From assembly GCA_003153555.1 (NCBI GenBank), contig PLZS01000060.1:62001-126000 (forward strand): a stretch of 64,000 nucleotides of DNA, read 5' to 3'. The notes below the pieces were generated by a model that did no database searches, was not told where the DNA came from, and worked only from the letters and a program-made list of their open reading frames with translations. The position numbers were made by a program, and so were the translations under genes. Shown here in pieces: positions 16,911 to 24,907 of the stretch; position 1 is the stretch's first letter, and every line of letters begins with the position of its first letter. The stretch comes from Candidatus Melainabacteria bacterium (lineage in GTDB: Bacteria > Cyanobacteriota > Vampirovibrionia > Obscuribacterales > Obscuribacteraceae).

Positions 16911-17143
16911 CCTTTAACTTAATCGCCCAACCCAGATGAATACTTTACTACGTGAGCCGCTTGGCAAGATTTCAAGAAGCTAATATTTGTCGCCCCGGCG
17001 CTTCCTTGCTAATGATTCGTAATCAAAGAGCACTTCTGGAAGCAAAGAGGTGTTAGACTCAAGCGAGGCGCCCCGTTCGCGCCCTTTCGCCATCGCATCT
17101 TACAGTCCCCCTGTTTGAAAGTTTAATGGAGTAAATCGTCGCG

Positions 17144-18085
17144 GTGTCGAAAGATTTAGTTTCAATTCCTTTGCCTGACCTGAAGCCATTTCCTGGCTCA
17201 ATTATCGAACCACAGATGGAGTGGATGAAAGGCTGTGATGGTTCGCAATTGGCCTGTAGAGTCTGGCCCGGGCAACCTGGTCTGCCAGTTGTTGTTTATC
17301 TACATGGCATCGAAGGTCATAGTCAGTGGTTCGAGAATACGGGAAGTGCTCTTAATCGACGTGGTATCACAGTTTATGCACCGGACCGCCGCGGTTCAGG
17401 TTTGAATTCCCGTGACCGCGGCCACATGGTGAGCTACAAGGTTCTGCTTGCCGACATTGAAATAATCTTACGCACAGTGGCAGCCCAACATATAGGTCAG
17501 GCTATCGTTTTGATCGGCAACTGCTGGGGTGGAAAACCAGCTTCCGTGCTCGCCAGCGAAAATTACAAAACGACAGATGGTGGTCAATTACCTGTCTTGT
17601 CCGGCTTAGTTCTAATCTGCCCGGCGATTCATACTAAAGTAGACTTTGATTGGCAGACTAAACTCGAGATCGGCTATTGCTCTTTCAAAGGCGGTCGATA
17701 CCCGCTCAAACTTTTGTCCATACCACTAGAGCCTTACATGTTTACAAACAATCCCGCCTATCTCGAGTTTATTAAGAAAGATCCACTGCGCCTTCTTGAA
17801 GCTACGACTAAGTTTTATTTCGAACAATTCCTGCTCACGCAGAGGGCGAAAAGAACAGCCGCAAACTTGAAATTGCCGATCCTGCTAGTTCAGTCCGGCA
17901 ATGACGAGATTGTAAATTTGACGGCGCTCGATCAGTGGTATGCGAATGTAAAATCAAAAAATAAGTCGATTCGCATGTTCCCGGATGCGGCTCACAGCAT
18001 CGATTTTGATCCTCACTGGTTCGGAGAATATAGTCAACTTCTTTCCGATTGGATCCTCGAACGTTCACCGGGTGCAGTGGCATGA
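17144..18085 (+). CDS. Alpha/beta hydrolase with cysteine at the nucleophile position
   Basis: The 313-residue protein resembles the monoacylglycerol lipase/serine aminopeptidase S33 group. It has an HG oxyanion segment VVYLHGIEGHSQWF near residue 48 and DRRGSGLN near residue 84. The nucleophile elbow reads GNCWGG near residue 126, so cysteine replaces the usual serine of GxSxG. An acid residue appears in QSGNDEIV near residue 250 and a histidine in DAAHSIDFDP near 283, so a Cys-Asp-His triad is plausible, as in dienelactone hydrolase. GTG at 17144 is the only reasonable start. The stop overlaps the next gene's ATG (ATGA), and it opens a long plus-strand operon. Confidence 0.78.
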   Translation: MSKDLVSIPLPDLKPFPGSIIEPQMEWMKGCDGSQLACRVWPGQPGLPVVVYLHGIEGHSQWFENTGSALNRRGITVYAPDRRGSGLNSRDRGHMVSYKVLLADIEIILRTVAAQHIGQAIVLIGNCWGGKPASVLASENYKTTDGGQLPVLSGLVLICPAIHTKVDFDWQTKLEIGYCSFKGGRYPLKLLSIPLEPYMFTNNPAYLEFIKKDPLRLLEATTKFYFEQFLLTQRAKRTAANLKLPILLVQSGNDEIVNLTALDQWYANVKSKNKSIRMFPDAAHSIDFDPHWFGEYSQLLSDWILERSPGAVA

Positions 18086-19272
18086 AAATCGCCTCGATTG
18101 ACTCCTTTCTGATCACGTTGCCCTTTCGCTTTGCCTTTAAGCATAGTCTGGCTTCCCGTAGTAAATCGGAAAATTTGATTGTGCGCGTTGTAATCACAGA
18201 TGGTGCAACGTCATTTGTCGGCTATGGTGAAGGTATTCCGAGAGATTACGTGACTGGGGAAAATCCAACTGGTGCCGTCCAGTCGGTCAGCAGAGAATAT
18301 GTTCCTCTCTTTTTAAATCGCAGTTTCGCTGATGCGCATCAAGTCGTCTCCACTTTGCAGTCAGAATGGGCAAAATTGAAGCTGGATAGCCGACCTCAAG
18401 GCGCTTCCTGGTGCGCCTTCGAGCTGGCCGTACTCGACGCCGCAGGCAAGTGCGCCGGTAAAACTGTTTCCGATTTGATCGGCGGCAGACCTGTGGGGAA
18501 CGATGCCATTAGATACGGTGCGGTCATTCCGTTTGGTGGCAAGAAAGCGCTGTCAGCCATGCTCTGGTTTTATAAGTTGTACGGCTTTAAGACGGTCAAG
18601 ATCAAGGTTGGGAAAGACCTTGATTTGGACCTTTATCGACTTCGTGTTGCTAGGGCAGTATTGGGTCCAAACGTAACCCTGCGAGTCGATGCGAACTGTG
18701 CCTGGTCGCTTGATGAGACGGTTCACGCGGCGGAACAGATGCGACCTTTCGGCGTCAAATCTTATGAGCAACCTGTGCCAGCGGATCAACTAGAGGGGCT
18801 GGCTGCTATCACGAAAGCGATCCCTGAACAAATTCTGGCGGATGAATCATTGTGTACAGTTAACGACGCTCGCTACTTAGCCGACAATAAAATTTGCAGC
18901 GCCTTCAACATTCGCGTTTCAAAAGTGGGTGGCATTTTAGCCGCGCGTCAGATCGCAGCTATTGCCCGCGAGGCTGGCATCGCTTGTCACATGGGGGCTC
19001 AGGTCGGTGAAAGCGGCATCCTCAGTGCCGCCGGACGGGCTTTCGCGTCATTGGAACCACGTTTCGACAACTACGAAGGCTCGAATAATCTGTTTCTTTT
19101 GAAACACGACATAACCGACGAAAACTTAAATGTTGGCTTTGGGGGGCTGGGGAAACTCCTAAAAAACACCGGCTTAGGTGTGAGTGTCAAAAACGAGCGT
19201 CTGCAACAATTTTTCAATTCTGGGTCACTAAATGATCTTCAGCCGCCGCTGATTCATGAGCGCATCGTATGA
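18082..19272 (+). CDS. Enolase-superfamily enzyme (dipeptide epimerase / muconate cycloisomerase-like)
   Basis: The 396-residue protein has the capping domain PFRFAFKHSLASR and YGEGIPRDYVTGE in the first 65 residues. Then comes the TIM-barrel catalytic set: TVKIKVGKD (KxK) near residue 170, VDANCAW (metal Asp) near 205, YEQPVP (metal Glu) near 233, LADESL (metal Asp) near 257 and IRVSKVGG (general base Lys) near 283. This is the muconate-cycloisomerase/dipeptide-epimerase subgroup, which also includes o-succinylbenzoate synthase, so the reaction cannot be fixed. The ATG at 18082 overlaps the previous stop by four bases; a start 33 bp further upstream would overlap more. GH3 follows after 9 bp. 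Confidence 0.8.
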   Translation: MKIASIDSFLITLPFRFAFKHSLASRSKSENLIVRVVITDGATSFVGYGEGIPRDYVTGENPTGAVQSVSREYVPLFLNRSFADAHQVVSTLQSEWAKLKLDSRPQGASWCAFELAVLDAAGKCAGKTVSDLIGGRPVGNDAIRYGAVIPFGGKKALSAMLWFYKLYGFKTVKIKVGKDLDLDLYRLRVARAVLGPNVTLRVDANCAWSLDETVHAAEQMRPFGVKSYEQPVPADQLEGLAAITKAIPEQILADESLCTVNDARYLADNKICSAFNIRVSKVGGILAARQIAAIAREAGIACHMGAQVGESGILSAAGRAFASLEPRFDNYEGSNNLFLLKHDITDENLNVGFGGLGKLLKNTGLGVSVKNERLQQFFNSGSLNDLQPPLIHERIV

Positions 19273-19281
19273 GGCAAAACC

Positions 19282-20949
19282 TTGTTTAAAAATCTGGATA
19301 TTGCAGCGGGACAAATTTTTCGCGCCTCGACACACGTGCGACGGTTCAACAAGGCGATGCGCAATCCCCGTCAGGCCCAAGAGCAGAAACTCTTGGAGAT
19401 CGTGCGCGCCAACGAAAACACTGCCTTTGGCAAAAAACACGGCTTCGATAAAATTCACTCGATAAGAGAATATCAAAGCCGCGTTGGTGCGAATAAATAT
19501 GAAGACTTGCATCCCTATATTGAGTCCTTAAAGAATGGACAAGGCAATCAACTCACCGCTGAGCAGCCATTTATGTTTGCCACTACCAGCGGCACCACTG
19601 CCCAACCCAAGTTCATTCCGATTACTGAGGCACACCTGAAAGATTACACGCATGCTTTTCAGATTCACAATTATCAGATGATTGTGGATTATCCGCAGAG
19701 TGCAGTTGGAAAATTTCTCATTATTACCAGTAATGACGAAGAAGGTTTTGTCGCAAGCGGCTCTCCTTATGGTGCGGTGTCGGGTCTTTTGAGCAAACGG
19801 CAGCCGCCAATAATTAGGCGCCACTTTTCTGTGCCGTACGAGCTATGCAAGATCAAAGACGTTGATATGAAATACTATCTGATGTTGAGAATCGCCATGG
19901 CACAAGACGTCACGGCGGTTGTTTGCTGTAATCCATCCAGCCTATTGCTTTTGGCTGATCAACTAAAGGAACATGCAAATGACCTCGTTGCCGACCTTTG
20001 CGACGGCACAGTTAAATCAATCTATGCGCCACCTGCTCATCTGTCTGCTGCTTTCGAGAAATATCTAAGACCGGATCGAGAAAGGGCGATGCAATTAGAA
20101 AGACTCCTTGATCAAAATGGATCTTTAAGTCCGCAAATTCTCTGGCCCAATTTGAGCGCTCTTATTTGCTGGAAAGGCGGTCCCATGTCTTTCTACCTCG
20201 AGCGTTTACCTGAATCTTTCGGCGATGTTCCGGTGCGTGACTTCGGTTATATGGCCAGTGAAGGGCGGGGCTCCATTCCTTTGTCCTCAGATGGCGCAGG
20301 CGGTGTTGTCGCTTTGACTAGCCACTTCTTTGAGTTTGTGGAAGAAGATGATTTGGATTCGACTTCGCCTGCTTTCTTGACGGCGGACCAGCTGCAAGTA
20401 GGCTGTCGTTACTACATTTATTTCACCACTAACTCGGGACTGTACCGCTACGACATCAACGATCTTATTGAAGTGGTAGCTATGAAAGAAAAGACTCCAA
20501 TCATTCAATTTGTTCGAAAAGGGCTTGGAATAAGTTCGATTACAGGCGAAAAACTGACTGAAGAACAAGTGCTTGTGGCGCTCAAATTGGCTGTGCGACA
20601 GTTGAATCTTGCCGAGATCAGTCACTTCACTTCAGAAGTGGAGCTTGGCTTCCCACCTCATTACGTCTGTTTTGCAGAATTGAACGCCAGCCTGCCTGAA
20701 TCGATGAAAAACGAGTTCATTAGAATATTTGATCATTCTCTCAAAATGCAAAATCCCGAGTATGCTGACAAACGCTTTACTAAGCGACTGGGCATGCCTG
20801 AATTGAGAACACTTCCTTCAGGAACCTACATGAGACTGAGGCAACAGAGAGTAGAAGAGGGAGCCCCTGAGGCACAGGTTAAAATACCTCTGCTTAGTTC
20901 GCCTAAATCTTTCTCTCAAAGGTTGGCACTCTTGGAAGCCTCTTGCTGA
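19282..20949 (+). CDS. GH3-family acyl-acid amido synthetase
   Basis: The 555-residue protein is a GH3 adenylate-forming enzyme. In plants these couple a carboxylic acid such as auxin or jasmonate to an amino acid by ATP-driven adenylation. The ATP site is FATTSGTTAQPKFIPIT near residue 95. GYMASEGRGSIPL near residue 317 is the second adenylate motif, followed by YYIYFTTNSGLYRYDINDL near residue 378. The start is TTG at 19282 with GAGG seven bases upstream. It lies 9 bp after the enolase-family gene. Bacterial GH3 substrates are mostly unknown; this one may amidate an acid made by its neighbours. Confidence 0.85.
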   Translation: MFKNLDIAAGQIFRASTHVRRFNKAMRNPRQAQEQKLLEIVRANENTAFGKKHGFDKIHSIREYQSRVGANKYEDLHPYIESLKNGQGNQLTAEQPFMFATTSGTTAQPKFIPITEAHLKDYTHAFQIHNYQMIVDYPQSAVGKFLIITSNDEEGFVASGSPYGAVSGLLSKRQPPIIRRHFSVPYELCKIKDVDMKYYLMLRIAMAQDVTAVVCCNPSSLLLLADQLKEHANDLVADLCDGTVKSIYAPPAHLSAAFEKYLRPDRERAMQLERLLDQNGSLSPQILWPNLSALICWKGGPMSFYLERLPESFGDVPVRDFGYMASEGRGSIPLSSDGAGGVVALTSHFFEFVEEDDLDSTSPAFLTADQLQVGCRYYIYFTTNSGLYRYDINDLIEVVAMKEKTPIIQFVRKGLGISSITGEKLTEEQVLVALKLAVRQLNLAEISHFTSEVELGFPPHYVCFAELNASLPESMKNEFIRIFDHSLKMQNPEYADKRFTKRLGMPELRTLPSGTYMRLRQQRVEEGAPEAQVKIPLLSSPKSFSQRLALLEASC

Positions 20950-20995
20950 TTGCTGAACTAAATCAACCACTAACTAGAGGATTAAAACTGATTCT

Positions 20996-22072
20996 ATGGA
21001 AGAACAAACGCCCATTGCGACAGTTGCTGTCACCGGTGCGAGTGGGCTTGTTGGCAGTCACGTTGTTGAGCACCTCGCGGATCGTGGTTTTCATGTCGTC
21101 GCCGTTTTACGAACGGTGCCTGAGCATCTGCAAAAGTTCATCTCTGGTTACTGCGGTTCAGGTTCTGTCAAAGTTCAAAAAGCTGACGTTAACGATCTAG
21201 AATCGCTGGAGAGAGCTTTCTCCGGTGTTCAAGCCGTTGTTCATGCGGCAGGAAGCGTTGATCCGTTTGGAGCGCGGCAGGCAATTTTTGCCACTAACGT
21301 TGGTGGCACTGAAAATGCCCTGAAAGCGGCTGCCTCAGCCTCTGTAAAGCAATTCATTTTTATCAGCAGTCTGTCGGTGATTACGGGACAAGGTGATCAA
21401 TTTGATTTGGATGAATCAACACCACTGAAACCATGCGGTGAGTCTTATGCTGATTCCAAAATCGAAGCAGAAAGGTCCGTGATGAATATGGCAGGAAAGG
21501 GAGAGATGAAAGTTACATCTCTGCGCCCTGGTTTCATTTACGGACCGCGGGAACGCTCCTGGATGCCAAGGCTGATCAATTCGATTGGCACTGGCAAAGC
21601 AATGCTAATTGACGGCGGTACTAAACAGACCAATGTAATTTATATCGGCAATCTGGTCAAAGCGGTCGAGTTGGCTTTGTTCAACGAGCGTGCTTATGAC
21701 CAGGTTTATAACCTTACCGACGGTCAAGTTGTCTCGAAAAAGGAATTGTTTGACACGATCGCGGATGGTTTGAAACTACCTCGGGTGACCAAGAAGGTAC
21801 CCGGCTCAATTGCCAAATTCGCTTGCGAAACAATCTCCGCAATCGCACCGGCCTTGTCTATTGATACACAGAAAAAGCTGGCCCGTTTCTCTAAAGCGGC
21901 CTTTAGGCTAGCAGCTGTTAATCAGGGTTTCAGTATCGCCAAAGCCGAACGCGATTTGCCATATTTGAATCGAATTCCTTTTCAGGAAGGCATGCGTCGC
22001 ACGTTGGAAACCTTTGGCAACGCCGATATTCCCAACGACGGAAGAAAGGTGAGCGAGGCCGTAACAAGATGA
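20996..22072 (+). CDS. Extended SDR, 3-beta-hydroxysteroid dehydrogenase/epimerase-like
   Basis: The 358-residue NAD(P)-binding protein starts VAVTGASGLVGSHVVEHLA at residues 10-28. VVHAAGSVDPFG lies near residue 82, SSLSV near 122, and the active-site SYADSKIEAE (YxxxK) near 150. LRPGFIYGPRERSW near 178 is typical of sterol/dihydroflavonol-type reductases and epimerases. The C-terminal part (FAC onward) contains a hydrophobic stretch, so membrane association is possible. The last four bases overlap the DUF962 gene. It is the first of three different SDRs in this operon. Confidence 0.8.
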   Translation: MEEQTPIATVAVTGASGLVGSHVVEHLADRGFHVVAVLRTVPEHLQKFISGYCGSGSVKVQKADVNDLESLERAFSGVQAVVHAAGSVDPFGARQAIFATNVGGTENALKAAASASVKQFIFISSLSVITGQGDQFDLDESTPLKPCGESYADSKIEAERSVMNMAGKGEMKVTSLRPGFIYGPRERSWMPRLINSIGTGKAMLIDGGTKQTNVIYIGNLVKAVELALFNERAYDQVYNLTDGQVVSKKELFDTIADGLKLPRVTKKVPGSIAKFACETISAIAPALSIDTQKKLARFSKAAFRLAAVNQGFSIAKAERDLPYLNRIPFQEGMRRTLETFGNADIPNDGRKVSEAVTR

Positions 22073-22329
22073 ATTCCATCGCGGCGTTCATCATAGATTA
22101 TTGTCAAAGACACAAACATCCTGTCAATGCCGTCCTTCACATAATCGGTGTGCCGGCGGCATTTTATGGCATTTATTTGCTTTTCGTAGGACAAGTGTGG
22201 CTCGGTTGTCTGCTTATTTTTCTTGGTTATTTATTCCAATATCTGGGTCACCGGGCCCAAGGTAATGAGGTCGGTGAAGTAACTTTGATCAAAAATATTT
22301 GGCGGAAAGTAAATAAGCGAGGAGCATAA
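22069..22329 (+). CDS. DUF962/Mpo1-like small membrane protein
   Basis: An 86-residue protein with HPVNAVLHIIGVP near residue 17, two hydrophobic stretches (FYGIYLLFVGQVWLGCLLIF and after), and YLFQYLGHRAQGNE near residue 60. This histidine pattern (HPxN, H, GH) is characteristic of the DUF962 family, whose yeast member Mpo1 is an iron-dependent dioxygenase that shortens 2-hydroxy fatty acids. It is shorter than typical members, which often have an extra membrane pair. It is coupled at both ends: ATGA overlap with the SDR before and TAATG overlap with the SDR after. Confidence 0.75.
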   Translation: MNSIAAFIIDYCQRHKHPVNAVLHIIGVPAAFYGIYLLFVGQVWLGCLLIFLGYLFQYLGHRAQGNEVGEVTLIKNIWRKVNKRGA

Positions 22330-23291
22330 TGCTGGGTGCAGAAAAACAGCGAGTTTTAGTGGATGGTGCGACCGGCTATTTGGGTAGCCATCTTGTTAAT
22401 AGACTCTGCTTGTCGGGCGCCGATGTTCGTGCTTTGGTTCACCCTGGTGCGCGTTCGGCTGATATTGATTTTTTAAAGCAGCAGGGAGCAACGGTTTTCA
22501 CGGCTGATTTGAGCGCACCGACTGCCACTGATGCGTTTGAAGGTTGCGCATCCGTAGTTCATCTGATTGGCAGCGTCGCACCGAAAAAAGGCGAGCGATT
22601 AGAAGAGCTGCACGCCGGGCAAACGCGTAACCTCGTCACTGCTTGTAAAAATGCGAGCGTCAAACGCATCGTCATGATTACATCGCTTGGCGCCAGTCGC
22701 AACGCGAATAACACATATCACATGACGAAGTGGATGGCTGAAGAAGAGATTCGTCAAAGCGGTGTTGATTATGTGATATTGCGTCCTCCTCTGCTGATTG
22801 GACGTGTTGTTGGCAATCGAGACAGTAAGTTGGTAAGACGCTACCGCGAAATTATTATTGGTAAAAAGGTGGTGCCATTGATTAATGGTGGCAAAAATAA
22901 CGTCCAACCATTGTTTGTTGGCGATCTAGTCGAAGCGATTTATCAGTGCCTGCAACCAGACCGCGTCAACGTGCTTGGACGAGAACTTGAGGTGGGTGGA
23001 CCTGAAGTGCTTACCTTGCGTCAGTTCGTTGAAAAATTCATGGACGTTTTGGGGGTTCATAAACCAATCGTTTCTTTACATCCTGCATTGGCAAATGTTC
23101 TCGCTGTGATTTGTGAAGCTACTCAGAGCGTTCCTACAGTGAATCGAGATCAAGTTAAGCTGGCACTCAGCGATAATGTATGTACTGACAATGCCTTGTT
23201 GAGCGTTTTGAATCTTCAATTAACGCCTGTAAAGAGCGCATTGGACAGTTACAATACACAGGGTGTGGAAGTGGCGACAGCCAAGCCTTAG
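22329..23291 (+). CDS. Atypical SDR (NDUFA9/complex-I-type NAD(P)-binding protein)
   Basis: The 320-residue protein has VDGATGYLGSHLVNRLC at residues 11-27, then VVHLIGSVAPKKGE near 79, and MITSLGASRNANNTYHMTKW (YxxxK-like: YHMTK) near 120. LRPPLLIGRVVG follows near 155 and QPLFVGDLVEAI near 195. This is the layout of SDR_a5-like proteins related to NDUFA9, which bind NADPH and often act in quinone or lipid metabolism. The start is ATG at 22329, overlapping the DUF962 stop by one base. A 450-bp spacer with minisatellite arrays follows. Confidence 0.78.
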   Translation: MLGAEKQRVLVDGATGYLGSHLVNRLCLSGADVRALVHPGARSADIDFLKQQGATVFTADLSAPTATDAFEGCASVVHLIGSVAPKKGERLEELHAGQTRNLVTACKNASVKRIVMITSLGASRNANNTYHMTKWMAEEEIRQSGVDYVILRPPLLIGRVVGNRDSKLVRRYREIIIGKKVVPLINGGKNNVQPLFVGDLVEAIYQCLQPDRVNVLGRELEVGGPEVLTLRQFVEKFMDVLGVHKPIVSLHPALANVLAVICEATQSVPTVNRDQVKLALSDNVCTDNALLSVLNLQLTPVKSALDSYNTQGVEVATAKP

Positions 23292-23410
23292 GCTGCGCTC
23301 AGCGTATGGAGTCGTGCAGATTGCGTTGTAGAGTTGGGCCGTTGCGCCGTCGGGCGGTTTCCTATGCCAAGGATGCGTGACGGCACTAGAGTGTGTCGAT
23401 AGACTCCTCT

Positions 23411-23600
23411 GTGCAGAGGCTCTTCGGTGCAGGCGATCTTCGGTGCAGAGGCGATCTTCGGTGCAGAGGCGATCTTCGGTGCAGAGGCGATCTTCGGTGC
23501 AGAGGCGATCTTCGGTGCAGGGGCGATCTTCGGTGCAGGGGCGATCCTCGGTGCAGGGGCGATCCTCGGTGCAGAGGCGATCTTCGGTGCAGAGGCGATC
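23411..23600. repeat. 18-bp tandem array
   Basis: About nine full copies and two shortened ones of GTGCAGAGGCGATCTTCG, in perfect register from 23443 to 23586, with drift to GTGCAGGGGCGATCCTCG in the middle copies. The period is a multiple of three, so long frames stay open on both strands; I take these as a by-product. Confidence 0.92.
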
Positions 23601-23705
23601 CACAGGCGATCGTCGGACAGGCAATCCGCGGACAGGCAATCCGCGGACAGGCAATCCGCGGACAGGCGATCCTCGGACAGGCAATCCTCGGATAGACTAT
23701 CCTCT
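23601..23705. repeat. 15-bp tandem array
   Basis: Seven units of 15 bp, consensus GACAGGCAATCCGCG, follow directly on the 18-bp array and share its AGGCGATC core. The first unit (CACAGGCGATCGTCG) is intermediate, suggesting that one array arose from the other. Confidence 0.9.
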
Positions 23706-23740
23706 GAAGGCAACTGCAAGGATACGTTCTGAAAACGAAT

Positions 23741-24838
23741 ATGACAGAGCGGAGCGAACGCTATTTGGCAGACGAAACACAAGACAAGAAAATTTTAGTG
23801 ACCGGGGCAACAGGCTTTATCGGTTCCAAACTTGTGCACCGATTGCATGAGCTCGGTTACAAAGTTAGAACCTTCGGCAGATCGAGCGGACTGGCAAGTC
23901 AATTTGCCGGTCTGGACATTGAGCATTACGGAGGCGACATAACTAATCCGGAGCAAGTATCGTCCGCGGTGCAAAATTGCGACATTGTTTTCCATTTGGC
24001 AGGACTCGTATCGTACAAAAAACGAGATATCCAGCGCCAATTCGGAGTCAACGTTTTGGGCACAAGGAACGTTCTTGAAGCGGCTCAAAAAGCCCGTGTC
24101 AAAAGAATCATTCATACGAGTTCTGTTGCCGCGATCGGTATTCCCCCGGCTGGACAGTTAGGAACCGAAGACCTGGAATATAACTTACTTGGTAAAGGCT
24201 TAAATTACTGCGATTCCAAATATGAGGCTGAGCTGCAAGTAAGACACTTTTTTCAAGAGGGTGTGCCTGTCTTGATGCTCAATCCAGGCATCATCTTCGG
24301 TGAAGGCGACACTCATCCTCACCACCATGCCATATTTGAATCAATGTCTAAGGGCAATTTATTCGGCGTACCTCCCGGTGGCATTCCATTTTCAGATATC
24401 AACGATGTGGTCGACGCGCACATAAACGCGATGACAATGGGGCGGCTTGGCGAGCGCTATGTGCTGGTCAGCGCAAATCTTAGCTTCCGCGACGCCGCCC
24501 TGGTTTTCTGCAAACAGATGGGCACCAAACCGCCAGCCTTTGAATATCCAGGAGTATTGTTGGTGGCGGCCGGATCCATTTGCGAAAACATATTGCCCAA
24601 CCTTCCTAAATGGAGTCTTGGCAGCTTGGTCATTTCCAAGCCAATCAATTTGCCCCTGACCCGCCAACAGACTTGGTTAAGTCAGTACAAGATATTTTTC
24701 AGTTCGCAAAAAGCCATTGAGGAATTGAATTTCCATCAAACTCCTTTTGCAGAAACAGTGAGCCGAACGGCGCCTTACTATTTAGGCGTGCAGCGCAGCA
24801 AGTTGAACAACAAAGTGGCAAGCTCGATTAACGTATAG
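23741..24838 (+). CDS. Extended SDR, dihydroflavonol-4-reductase-like
   Basis: The 365-residue protein has ILVTGATGFIGSKLVHRL at residues 18-35 and IVFHLAGLVSYKKRD near residue 80. IHTSSVAAIG is near 125, the active-site NYCDSKYEAE (YxxxK, here Y-C-D-S-K) near 150, and LNPGIIFGEGDTHPHHH near 180, as in dihydroflavonol reductase and hydroxysteroid dehydrogenase relatives. ATG 23741 is chosen because it lies just beyond the minisatellite; the first 17 residues are polar. It is the third SDR of the operon. Confidence 0.8.
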   Translation: MTERSERYLADETQDKKILVTGATGFIGSKLVHRLHELGYKVRTFGRSSGLASQFAGLDIEHYGGDITNPEQVSSAVQNCDIVFHLAGLVSYKKRDIQRQFGVNVLGTRNVLEAAQKARVKRIIHTSSVAAIGIPPAGQLGTEDLEYNLLGKGLNYCDSKYEAELQVRHFFQEGVPVLMLNPGIIFGEGDTHPHHHAIFESMSKGNLFGVPPGGIPFSDINDVVDAHINAMTMGRLGERYVLVSANLSFRDAALVFCKQMGTKPPAFEYPGVLLVAAGSICENILPNLPKWSLGSLVISKPINLPLTRQQTWLSQYKIFFSSQKAIEELNFHQTPFAETVSRTAPYYLGVQRSKLNNKVASSINV

Positions 24839-24907
24839 CGCTGAAACTGAGAGTTCTCCTTGATTTTGAAATAATGCATTGGCGGGTAAGATACCAAAGT
24901 TCGGCAA

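Noticed and set aside
23220-23850. Several long overlapping frames on both strands across the tandem arrays
   Set aside because: They are open only because the repeat periods (18 and 15) are multiples of three; they have no ribosome sites and overlap real SDR genes.
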